From positions 558,001 to 622,000 of the forward strand of contig NZ_JAKRNM010000001.1 in assembly GCF_022346995.1 (NCBI RefSeq): DNA of 64,000 bases, given 5' to 3'. Shown here in pieces: positions 25,817 through 33,605 of the stretch. Position 1 is the stretch's first letter; each line of letters opens with the position of its first letter. Origin of the DNA: Paenibacillus sp. ACRRY. GTDB lineage: Bacteria; Bacillota; Bacilli; Paenibacillales; Paenibacillaceae. The notes under the pieces are model-generated. The model saw only the letters and a program-made list of their open reading frames with translations, did no database searches and was not told where the DNA came from. The position numbers and the translations under genes are program-made.

Positions 25817-26842
25817 CTATTTGGTGAAGCTTGCATCGATAATATCCTCGTAAGCGAGGTCTTCCTTCAGATTGCCAATGAAGCGCTGCATACCGATCGC
25901 AGCCTCAAAGGCTGATTCATTGATATGCCCATCAGCAGGGTATACCTTACTGTCAATCATGCGTTGTACGGCTTGATCCACGACTTTCTTGTCCAGATTC
26001 GGGAATTCCTTTACCGCGACAGCCTTAGCGCCCTCAGGATTCGAGTGAATGTAGTCCAATGCTTGCTCAATAGAGGTGACGAAGCGCTGGGTGAGATCCG
26101 GATTTTTCTTAATGAAGCTTGTGGTTGTATTCATTGTTGCAAAAGCAAAGTCAGGATAATCCTTCGTAAAATCATGGACGATGTGCAGTCCCTCAGCAAT
26201 TCCTTGATCAAGCTGAGGCTCATACACGAATGCAATGTCAGCTTTGCCGGCTAATACGGCACCAAGTTCGGATCCATTCTGAACCTCCGTGATCGTGACA
26301 TCCTTGTCGATATCGATGTTATTGTCTTCGAACAGCTTTCGCATTAAGCTGTTGGAACTTGTGGGTGCCAAGCCGACAACGATGGTTTTGCCTTTGAATT
26401 CCTCTGGCGAGCTCACAGTTACTCCTTCACGCGCAACCGCCCATACGGGAGCGCTGCCCGATAGAAGGACCAGTGAGCGAGCATCTCCACCTTTTGCATT
26501 AGCGAATGCGACATGCTCAGGACCGTGAAAGGAGAAGGCCGATTCGCCTGAGATGACCGAAGACAAGGCTGTTGGCCCACTTCCGGCAGCGCGGATCGAG
26601 GATAGCTCAATGTGATTCTGCTCTAGGAATCCTTGATTGTTTGCTACATACAGTGGAAGGTAGAGCAGGTTGTGATACACCTCGGAAACCATGATCGTAT
26701 CCACCTTGGTATCTTCTTGCCCTCCGCTCGCCATAGCGTCTGTTCCATTCACAGACTTCGCATGGCTTCCACATGCACTGAGTAGTGCAGTCAATAAAAG
26801 GGTCATCGTTGATAGAATAGCTATCTTTTTGAAAGTACGCAT
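25817..26842 (-). CDS. NitT/TauT-type ABC transporter substrate-binding lipoprotein
   Basis: A 341-residue lipoprotein: signal peptide with lipobox LLSAC (acylated Cys24), then a SsuA/ThiY-like two-lobe binding domain. Typical stretches are LPLYVANNQGFLEQ near the N-terminus, GKTIVVGLAPTSSN and LAGKADIAFVYEPQ. The family carries nitrate, sulfonates, taurine, thiamine precursors and aromatic acids, so the ligand is open; the amidase and RidA genes favour a nitrogen compound. ATG 26842 is 11 bases after AAAGGAG. It is followed by the small gene and amidase within 12 bases. Confidence 0.9.
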   Translation of the reverse strand: MRTFKKIAILSTMTLLLTALLSACGSHAKSVNGTDAMASGGQEDTKVDTIMVSEVYHNLLYLPLYVANNQGFLEQNHIELSSIRAAGSGPTALSSVISGESAFSFHGPEHVAFANAKGGDARSLVLLSGSAPVWAVAREGVTVSSPEEFKGKTIVVGLAPTSSNSLMRKLFEDNNIDIDKDVTITEVQNGSELGAVLAGKADIAFVYEPQLDQGIAEGLHIVHDFTKDYPDFAFATMNTTTSFIKKNPDLTQRFVTSIEQALDYIHSNPEGAKAVAVKEFPNLDKKVVDQAVQRMIDSKVYPADGHINESAFEAAIGMQRFIGNLKEDLAYEDIIDASFTK

Positions 26843-26875
26843 TGGTCATCAGGCTCCTTTTATGGTGTAAGTTGT

Positions 26876-27748
26876 TTATACGGAAGTGGATTTGCTGCTG
26901 TTTTTATTGTCATTCCATGGAAGGAGGCGTGACTCGATATAACTGACACAGGTGTAGAGCAGCATGGCAACGAGCATAAGCATAAACACGCCGACCCACA
27001 CAGCCGGAAGGTTGAACAGGTTGCCTTCGACAAATACCATATGGCCAAGGCCTTTGTCTGAAGAGATGAATTCTCCGCCTACGACAGACACGAGTGCCAA
27101 GCCAATATTGATACGGAAGGCGGAGATGATCCATGGCAGAGAGGAGGGAATAATAATTTTGCGGAAAATTTGTGATTTCTTCGCTCCGAAGGATTTCATG
27201 AGATTAATCTGGGACTCATCAATTTGGTGAGTCGCTTGGTAAGCCGATAACAACGCAACAATAAACGTTGCCACGGAGGCAAGAACAATCTTGGAAAAGA
27301 TGCCTGAACCAAACCAGATGATAATCATTGGAGCTAGAGCAATCTTCGGGATGCCGTTCAGCGCTACAATGAACGGATCAAGCACCCGGGCGACGGCCTT
27401 GGAATACCACATGAGTAGTCCTGCCAAAGAGCCAAATAGACTTCCCGCGACAAATCCGATAATGGTGGCATTAACCGTGGCTAGAACATCTGTAAGAAGT
27501 TGACCTGAGCTGAACATGGTGATAGCGGCATCAAGAATGGCATTCGGCGATCCCATCAGGAAACCGTTTACCAGCTTCAGTTGAACGGCAGCTTCCCATA
27601 TCACCAGGATGACTGCAACAATAATGAACCGCCATATCATCGTCATCGTCCATTCTTTGGTGAAAGGAGACTGTTTGCGTTTGGTCTTATTTTTCGCAAC
27701 CCCAGCATGCTGCTTCGTTAGGGTCATTTCAGGTGATGTGCTCTTCAT
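26876..27748 (-). CDS. ABC transporter permease (NitT/TauT type)
   Basis: A 290-residue permease with six membrane helices and the BPD-type cytoplasmic EAA loop (YQATHQIDESQINLMKSFGA, then KIIIPSSLPWII). A basic N-terminal tail (KNKTKRKQSPFTKEW) precedes the first helix. Its start codon shares one base with the ATPase stop codon (TAATG), showing tight coupling. It forms the membrane channel for the lipoprotein encoded next and the ATPase encoded before. Confidence 0.92.
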   Translation of the reverse strand: MKSTSPEMTLTKQHAGVAKNKTKRKQSPFTKEWTMTMIWRFIIVAVILVIWEAAVQLKLVNGFLMGSPNAILDAAITMFSSGQLLTDVLATVNATIIGFVAGSLFGSLAGLLMWYSKAVARVLDPFIVALNGIPKIALAPMIIIWFGSGIFSKIVLASVATFIVALLSAYQATHQIDESQINLMKSFGAKKSQIFRKIIIPSSLPWIISAFRINIGLALVSVVGGEFISSDKGLGHMVFVEGNLFNLPAVWVGVFMLMLVAMLLYTCVSYIESRLLPWNDNKNSSKSTSV

Positions 27749-28524
27749 TAGCTGATCCTCCCCATTTGAATATCGAGCTCCGACCAGATTGATTCAAAAT
27801 ACTGCTTGAACTTGGGGTCGGAACGGGCTTTTAATGCTGAACCGTACTGCGAAGCGAGACCGATGTCATACACTTGCTTCACTGTCGTGGGTCTTTTGCT
27901 CATGACAGCGATGCGGTCGGAGATGGCGATCGCTTCCTCGATGTCATGAGTGATAAGAACTCCGGTCTTGCCCTCGGATTTCAGGATAGATAAGATTTCG
28001 TCTTCCAGAATGAGTCTGGTCTGATAATCCAGTGCGGAGAAGGGCTCATCCAGTAATATAATATCCGGCTGGGTAACGAGAGTACGTATAAGGGCTACAC
28101 GCTGGCGCATTCCGCCTGATAATGTGGAGGGACAGGCACCGGCGAATGAAGCCAGTCCGTAACGATCCAGATAATCCATGGCAATACCGTCGCGATCCTT
28201 TTTGGGCATGCCTTTCACTTCCAAGCCTAGCGTGACATTGTCTAGAATACTCCTCCATGGAAGCAGTAGATCTTTTTGCATCATATAGCCCACATGTCCG
28301 GTTGTCTGATCGATCTCTTGACCGCAGACGATAACCTTGCCGTTCGTTGGCTTCAGCAGACCCGCAATGATATTGAAAATGGTGCTCTTGCCGCATCCGC
28401 TCGGCCCAACGATACTGAAGAACTCCTGCTTCTTAATTTGCATTGAAACCTCAGCCAGTACCTGAATATCTTCTCCGTTTGCATTGACGAATGATTTGGA
28501 GACGCCTTGTATTTGAATAGCCAT
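27748..28524 (-). CDS. ABC transporter ATP-binding protein (NitT/TauT type)
   Basis: A 258-residue ATPase with Walker A GPSGCGKST, signature LSGGMRQRVAL, Walker B IILLDEPFSALD and the switch histidine in LITHDIEEA. It belongs with SsuB/TauB/ThiZ-like ATPases, and is the first gene of the importer-amidase-RidA operon. A 216-base gap separates it from the upstream PucR gene, which ends at its own terminator, so the operon promoter should lie there. Confidence 0.93.
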   Translation of the reverse strand: MAIQIQGVSKSFVNANGEDIQVLAEVSMQIKKQEFFSIVGPSGCGKSTIFNIIAGLLKPTNGKVIVCGQEIDQTTGHVGYMMQKDLLLPWRSILDNVTLGLEVKGMPKKDRDGIAMDYLDRYGLASFAGACPSTLSGGMRQRVALIRTLVTQPDIILLDEPFSALDYQTRLILEDEILSILKSEGKTGVLITHDIEEAIAISDRIAVMSKRPTTVKQVYDIGLASQYGSALKARSDPKFKQYFESIWSELDIQMGRIS

Positions 28525-28702
28525 AATGAGCAGCCCCTTTCTTCCAGTGTTGACGATGATTTTTGTGTTAGTTAATGTAACATCAATGGATATATTCTTA
28601 TCATAAAGATTGTCGATTCAATTGTCATTAGTCATGTTAAACATAAAAACAGAATTAAATCAGTTAAAATACACAGAGAGTGAACGTGAGATAAGATAAA
28701 CA

Positions 28703-28731
28703 AAAATAAACGTGTCATTATAAATGACACG
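28703..28731 (-). terminator. Terminator of the PucR-type regulator gene
   Basis: Perfect dyad CGTGTCATT-ATA-AATGACACG (28711-28731), read on the minus strand, followed by TTTATTTTTG. It separates the regulator from the ABC operon. The dyad could also be a protein binding site. Confidence 0.65.
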
Positions 28732-28740
28732 ACACTCGAT

Positions 28741-30420
28741 TCAAAATGTATGGGGAGCTTCGTTAAGGGAGGGGTTAGCATTCAACACGGACTCAAGTGC
28801 GAAGGCGAGACGAAAGCGCAGACTTTCCATCGGGTCCTTGATGTTCCTGCCGGTCAGTTTCTCACATTTCTCCAGCCTATAGATAACTGTATTGCGATGG
28901 ACGAATAGCTCTTTGGCTGTATCCCCGATTTGGCAATGATTCTCATAGAAGGAGGACAAGGTTTTCATGAGTTCACTACGTTCGCTTGAATCTCGTCCAG
29001 CGAAGGGTTTAAAGGTTTCTTGATGAAATTGTAGTATCTCATCGTAAGGAATCATGCGCAGCAACCGGCTTATATCCATGGTTTGATAGGAATGAACGAA
29101 GCGGGTCTTTTTCATCTGATAGCCCGATTGGAGTGCCTTGACTGCTTCTTTGTAGGAAAGTCCGATATCCAGCACATTCGTGTAGGGGTTGCCTATTCCG
29201 AATGAAACGCTGAGCTGCGAATCCGTATACAGATTACTCGCTAATTTCTCAAGCTGCTGGACAACCGTTTGTTCATCCCAAGACGACTCACCCAAAAAGA
29301 CGAGAATGCCGAACTGATCGTTCTTCGTGAACATGACGAAGGAGAGATTCAGTCTGGCGAACGCCTGTTTAATCAGCTCATAATAAGCGTCTCGTTCCGA
29401 GATGTATCGCTCTTCCTTGATAGGAGCAAGGTTCGGATTAGGCCTGGCCGCTAGAGATTCGTCCATCTTGGCAAGGATGAGAACCGAACTCTCTTGTGCC
29501 TTCAGTCCATATTTTTTACCGCGATGGAGCGCCTCTTGTTCAGAACGAAAGAAACCCTGAATGAGATCGGAGAAATATTCATTCTTGTACCGGCGTGAAC
29601 GCTCCTTGACTGCCTGTTTCTTGGTTAATTCGAGACCGATGACATTAACGGCTTGCTCTAACGCCAGACTGGAGAGCTTCGAGGCTGCAGGGCTTTCGTA
29701 CAGCGCAATCAAATAGCCCTCGTGCCGGTCGGTGAAGATGGGATGCAGCTCGATATGCCTATATTTATCGGCATTAAGCAGGCAGATAGAGGAAGCAATC
29801 TGGAAGGAAGGGTACTCATGTATAAATGTCAGTATAGGCTCAGCGAGAGAATAGGAATCTATATGTTGTGCATGATGGGAGATTGCCGTAATCTGCTTTT
29901 TCGAGTCCAGCAGCAATACAGGTGAAGATAACAGCTGGGACAACGTATCGACAATAGATGGAATGCCTTTTCCTTGCATAACCATCGTGGAGAATTGCTT
30001 GTGAATAGACAGGGCGTAGTGGAGCTCATGAGTTTTGTTTTGAAGGATGGAGCTGATCGAATGCTGGAATATTTCACCGAGTGTATTGTCGATTTCGGAC
30101 AGTTCGATAATCGGGAACCCCAGCTTGTCGGCTGTCTCGAGCAGTTGCGGAGATAATTCAAAAGAGAAGCGCTGTGTCTTGATCGCAAGTGCCGCACATC
30201 CAATCGCATGCATATCCGTAATAAATCCAAGATGGGCATCGGGGCGGTCTTTCAGTATATATCCGTTCGTAAGCAGCATATCTCCTGGTTTCAGGAATTG
30301 TACAATGTCTGGTGCATCCATAATGTTAATGGATTGTACCAAGCGATTGAGGCCGTGATGCCCGGCGATAACCTTTGCTTTGGATAGAATGGGGATAGTC
30401 AATAAATGCTGCAGATCCAT
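28741..30420 (-). CDS. PucR family transcriptional regulator
   Basis: A 559-residue regulator with the PucR N-terminal domain (DLQHLLTIPILSKAKVIAGH, GDMLLTNGY), a middle GGDEF-like domain and the C-terminal PucR/CdaR helix-turn-helix (AKELFVHRNTVIYRLEKCEK). Founding members control purine breakdown; relatives govern use of ureides, pyrimidines and GABA. It lies upstream of the importer-amidase-RidA genes in the same direction, so it probably activates them when the imported compound or its product is present. ATG 30420 is six bases after GAGTGGG. Confidence 0.9.
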   Translation of the reverse strand: MDLQHLLTIPILSKAKVIAGHHGLNRLVQSINIMDAPDIVQFLKPGDMLLTNGYILKDRPDAHLGFITDMHAIGCAALAIKTQRFSFELSPQLLETADKLGFPIIELSEIDNTLGEIFQHSISSILQNKTHELHYALSIHKQFSTMVMQGKGIPSIVDTLSQLLSSPVLLLDSKKQITAISHHAQHIDSYSLAEPILTFIHEYPSFQIASSICLLNADKYRHIELHPIFTDRHEGYLIALYESPAASKLSSLALEQAVNVIGLELTKKQAVKERSRRYKNEYFSDLIQGFFRSEQEALHRGKKYGLKAQESSVLILAKMDESLAARPNPNLAPIKEERYISERDAYYELIKQAFARLNLSFVMFTKNDQFGILVFLGESSWDEQTVVQQLEKLASNLYTDSQLSVSFGIGNPYTNVLDIGLSYKEAVKALQSGYQMKKTRFVHSYQTMDISRLLRMIPYDEILQFHQETFKPFAGRDSSERSELMKTLSSFYENHCQIGDTAKELFVHRNTVIYRLEKCEKLTGRNIKDPMESLRFRLAFALESVLNANPSLNEAPHTF

Positions 30421-30514
30421 TTTCAACCCACTCGCTTTCGTAATGGTAATGTTATAAAAGCTAACACATAATTGGATGGTCGTAAAGAAAAAATTAGGTC
30501 ATCAAAACTTATAC

Positions 30515-30544
30515 TTGACTCTAAAGTACAATGGTGGGTATTAT
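30515..30544 (+). promoter_or_regulatory. SigmaA promoter of the NUDIX leader
   Basis: TTGACT (30515-30520) and TATTAT (30539-30544) with an 18-base spacer. Transcription would start near 30551 and give a leader of about 200 bases before the NUDIX start. Confidence 0.65.
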
Positions 30545-30575
30545 TTCCATACGTCAGTCATTAGGAGAATGAACT

Positions 30576-30623
30576 ATGTTCATTTTAGAATTAAAACAAT
30601 GTCATCACCATGGAGAGCGTTAA
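30576..30623 (+). CDS. 15-residue leader peptide with Cys-His-His-His
   Basis: ATG 30576 is eight bases after AGGAG (30563-30567) and encodes MFILELKQCHHHGER before TAA 30621. The stop codon lies inside the first arm of the downstream hairpin cascade, so a ribosome on the last codons would cover that arm. This is the design of translation-coupled attenuators, though the control residues (His or Cys, or an antibiotic-stalled ribosome) are only a guess. Confidence 0.55.
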   Translation: MFILELKQCHHHGER

Positions 30624-30719
30624 TCCATTCCTTGAAAAAATTGGGGATGGGTTAACGCTATACGCGCTTCCCATCCTGCGATATACAACGCGCAGGACTT
30701 TGGTCTGGCGCGTTTTTTT
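30616..30719 (+). promoter_or_regulatory. Transcription attenuator with overlapping hairpins
   Basis: Arm 1 (30616-30631) pairs with arm 2 (30644-30659) over 16 positions with two G-T wobbles. The GGATGGG part of arm 2 can instead pair with CCCATCC (30670-30676). The overlapping TCCTGCG (30674-30680) pairs with CGCAGGA (30691-30697), and that segment is also the left side of the terminator AACGCGCAG (30687-30695) / CTGGCGCGTT (30705-30714) with seven T. The alternatives exclude each other in a chain, so blocking arm 1 by a ribosome should favour termination, and lack of translation read-through. Confidence 0.65.
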
Positions 30720-30751
30720 ATTTTTCTCACAACAGAAATGGAGGAGTGTAC

Positions 30752-31234
30752 ATGGCAATTATGACGGATTCAAAAGGCAACATTTTTTTGGAATTTATTC
30801 ATATCGAGTATGATAAACTCATTACAATTACGCTGGATGCTCCACTAACACATGCTCTAATTGTGGTGAAGTGCCAAGGGAAGTACCTTCTCATGCATAA
30901 TAAGTGGAGAAACAACTGGGAACTGCCAGGGGGTATCATTGAACCTGGAGAGAACGCTGAGCAATGTGTAATTCGAGAATTGTTTGAGGAAACCAATCAA
31001 CATATGGACAAGGCTGAATTTAAAGGGTTAATGAAGTTTAAACTTCAGCCAAGTTTCCACGGACCTAAACGAACAGAATATGGGGCACTTTTTATGGGAG
31101 AACTGTGCGAACTTCATGATTTTGTTGAAAACGACGAAGCTTCTTCAATTATTCTCTGGGATGGTACATCGGAGATTGGTGATGTTGCGGAAATAGATAG
31201 GAAGTTAATTGAATTGCACACTTGCAGTACTTGA
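30752..31234 (+). CDS. NUDIX hydrolase behind an attenuator
   Basis: A 160-residue pyrophosphohydrolase. The Nudix box is GGIIEPGENAEQCVIRELFE (G-x5-E-x7-RE), continuing with ETN; the second E of EExG is present as FEETN. Substrate cannot be read from the sequence. ATG 30752 follows GGAGGAG with a five-base spacer. Expression appears to depend on the leader at 30576-30719. A strong hairpin terminator lies at 31340-31380 between this gene and the convergent one. Confidence 0.87.
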   Translation: MAIMTDSKGNIFLEFIHIEYDKLITITLDAPLTHALIVVKCQGKYLLMHNKWRNNWELPGGIIEPGENAEQCVIRELFEETNQHMDKAEFKGLMKFKLQPSFHGPKRTEYGALFMGELCELHDFVENDEASSIILWDGTSEIGDVAEIDRKLIELHTCST

Positions 31235-31339
31235 TATCTGCAGATCAAGCATTGCAACTCAGGAACTTTTTGGATGGAGGCCTGTCAACCTACACTGATT
31301 GCCGACCTTCAACAGTCTTACTACTTCAGTAACTAAATG

Positions 31340-31380
31340 AAGTGCTCCCGTACATTGGTCGTAGATGCGGGAGCACTTTT
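31340..31380. terminator. Terminator between convergent genes
   Basis: AAGTGCTCCCG / CGGGAGCACTT hairpin with T tail. Confidence 0.88.
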
Positions 31381-31425
31381 CTATGAAGTCAATAACTTTC
31401 ATTATTCTATTGCAGGTTCAGAAAG

Positions 31426-32751
31426 TTACAGTTTGTAGTCAATACCTTCGCCAGCGCCTGTGCGAGCATTAATGTATACGTGAGAAACGCCTTCGATCCC
31501 GGTGACGGGAAATGCATAGACGAGCTTGTCGTTGTGGAGCTTCAGCTTGGGCTTACCCGAAACGTTTACGTATGGGCCAAGCTTCGCAGAGGCTTGCTCC
31601 GCTGTCAGCTTCGGCTGAAGGGGGAAGTTTTTATTGTATTGGGAAAAATAATTAGACGCATCAAAGCTCATTAACGCACCGGTACGGCGATCAAACCGCC
31701 ATACGACTTTCATCTGCGAAATGGAGATTTGCTCCCGGACTGGAATATAGACGAGATAAATGGAAGTTTCTTTTATCTCTTTTGCTACTAATGTCAGACG
31801 TTCGTCAGACCAGCGAGTCATCCAGGCGTCCGCAACTTCGATAAACTGCTTTATGTCCATATTCTGCTCTACAGCTGCATCTTTGGAGATCGAGCCCTTG
31901 CGTCTGACTTGGAGCACGTGTCCGCTTTTACTTAGTGTTACGGTATAGGAGCTGGTTGATTTTCCTTCGGTGTCCGATAACCTGAAATCCATGACTTCTC
32001 CGAACTCGGGGCTGCTCCCGCCAGAGGCCATGTGGACGATTTGGTTACCTACTCCTTTATTCCAAGCCTCCCCCATGAAGATTTTCGCTTTGGCTGCAAG
32101 CTCCGTAGCCGTATACGTGGTTTCACCAGCGAAAACGGTTCCTGGCTTCAGAGGTATGTAAGGATTCTGGTTGTACCGGAATTCATTATAGGCTTTATAG
32201 CCGGCTGTGAAGAATGGGTTGAGCTCAGACAAGGCATCTTCCATTTCGTTCGAAATCTGTTGTATATCTGAAGAAGAGGAATCAAAAGCTTTCTTTTTCA
32301 TCTGCTCGAGATACGGTAGAGCGGTCCTCGCGAACGCTCTCAAGCGCTGAATTTGTTCTAATTGATCCGGGGTAAGCGACTTTCCCTTCTCGCTGGCGGG
32401 ATAGGCCAAGTAGTGGCTGCCTTCCGTGATGAACCACTCATACGAGGACGAAGATTGAAAGTTCATTGTGATCGATCCGATCCTAACATATTCCGAGATA
32501 ATATTGGCATGTTCAATCGCAGATTGAAGTGCTGCTTGCCGATCTGCAATCGTAGATGCCGCAAGGGATTCCGCAAGCGCATAGTCAAAATCGCGCAGGT
32601 AGATTGATTGTATATTCGACCAGTATTGCGTACTGCTCTGTTGCTGCCGCTCCCATTGTCGATTATTCTGATGCTCCGTATAGCTGAAATACGCGCCTGC
32701 TAATGTTGTCACGCAAAGCAGACCAATGATGGATTTGGTACGAACGTTCAT
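31426..32751 (-). CDS. Membrane-anchored PepSY-like protein, unknown (YpeB-like layout)
   Basis: A 441-residue protein with one N-terminal membrane helix (SIIGLLCVTTLAGAYFSY) and a large outer part. Residues 40-190 are helical; the rest holds PepSY/YcdB-like repeats: KIFMGEAWNKG, the tandem ASAKLGPYVNVSGKPKL segment and the closing GVSHVYINARTGAGEGIDY. This layout recalls the germination protein YpeB, which guards a cortex lytic enzyme, but no cwl/sleB gene is adjacent and residue identity seems low. Start ATG with AGGAG 11 bases upstream. Function uncertain. Confidence 0.6.
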   Translation of the reverse strand: MNVRTKSIIGLLCVTTLAGAYFSYTEHQNNRQWERQQQSSTQYWSNIQSIYLRDFDYALAESLAASTIADRQAALQSAIEHANIISEYVRIGSITMNFQSSSSYEWFITEGSHYLAYPASEKGKSLTPDQLEQIQRLRAFARTALPYLEQMKKKAFDSSSSDIQQISNEMEDALSELNPFFTAGYKAYNEFRYNQNPYIPLKPGTVFAGETTYTATELAAKAKIFMGEAWNKGVGNQIVHMASGGSSPEFGEVMDFRLSDTEGKSTSSYTVTLSKSGHVLQVRRKGSISKDAAVEQNMDIKQFIEVADAWMTRWSDERLTLVAKEIKETSIYLVYIPVREQISISQMKVVWRFDRRTGALMSFDASNYFSQYNKNFPLQPKLTAEQASAKLGPYVNVSGKPKLKLHNDKLVYAFPVTGIEGVSHVYINARTGAGEGIDYKL

Positions 32752-32996
32752 GTCTATTAAAACTCCTGTCTATGTCTTCATAATGCTTATCCACTTTAAC
32801 AAAGATGTGAACACTGTTTAATGAGTAAATATTACCAATATTATTTTCTTGCCCGTTGACTAAATCTGTTCGCTAATACTGACGAAAAATATATTAGAGG
32901 TGTTCAGAATTTGTTGAGACTGATATGCTAACTTCGTTTTAAGCGCAACTGAACCTGAGGATCAAATCAATAGGAATATAGGGGATAGTAGATAAG

Positions 32997-33455
32997 ATGG
33001 AAAGAAAGATAAGAAATTCAGTAAAGGCCCTCATCATTAAAGGTGAAAAAATGTTGGCAATTAAGATGGACGATGATGGTGATGCCTTTTATATACTGCC
33101 TGGTGGAAGCCAGAGTGCGGGGGAGACATTGACTGAGGCAGTGAAGCGTGAAGTTGCAGAAGAAATTGGAGTAGAGATCATTCCTAATTCATTGGAATTT
33201 GTCATTGAAGGCGTATATGGCGAGGCGTTTCACCGTGTGGATTTTGTGTTTTTATGTGAATATAAAGGATTAACTGACCATTTACTTTTCCAAGATGACG
33301 GACATCACGTCCGTTATGAATGGCTTGATATCGATAACCTGATCGGGCAACCATTGTATCCTTCCAAATTGCGAAAGCAAATTCAGCAGTTATTCAATGG
33401 AGAAAAAACCGAGATGTACTTAGGAAATGAGGAACCAGGTAATCCTAGTTTATAA
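32997..33455 (+). CDS. NUDIX hydrolase
   Basis: A 152-residue enzyme with the full Nudix box GGSQSAGETLTEAVKREVAE (then EIG), matching G-x5-E-x7-REVAEEIG. The late residues DDGHHVRYEWLDIDNL resemble nucleotide-handling members such as MutT-like phosphatases. The ribosome binding site is weak (AGGGGATAG well upstream). Not related closely to the other NUDIX gene at 30752. A perfect-arm terminator follows. Confidence 0.88.
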   Translation: MERKIRNSVKALIIKGEKMLAIKMDDDGDAFYILPGGSQSAGETLTEAVKREVAEEIGVEIIPNSLEFVIEGVYGEAFHRVDFVFLCEYKGLTDHLLFQDDGHHVRYEWLDIDNLIGQPLYPSKLRKQIQQLFNGEKTEMYLGNEEPGNPSL

Positions 33456-33557
33456 ACTGAGATTATCGTATCTAACATGGTTCATTTATAAGAAAAGCAT
33501 CCAATGGCGCCATTCGGCGAGCGATATCGTAAAAGGCAAGCTTTTGGCTAGAAATAC

Positions 33558-33600
33558 AAAAAGAAGGAGCCGCATGAAATCATGATTGCTCCTTCTTTTT
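33558..33600. terminator. Terminator between convergent genes
   Basis: AAAAAGAAGGAGC / GCTCCTTCTTTTT 13-base arms; U-tracts on both strands, so it can end the NUDIX gene and the hybrid kinase gene. Confidence 0.92.
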
Positions 33601-33605
33601 GTATG

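Noticed and set aside
30569..30655. A 28-codon frame from ATG 30569 as the leader peptide of the attenuator.
   Set aside because: Its ATG is one base from the AGGAG site; the ATG at 30576 has proper spacing.
30427..30751. T-box or known riboswitch in the NUDIX leader.
   Set aside because: No T-box sequence, specifier stem or recognised aptamer core was found; the leader-peptide attenuator explains the structures.
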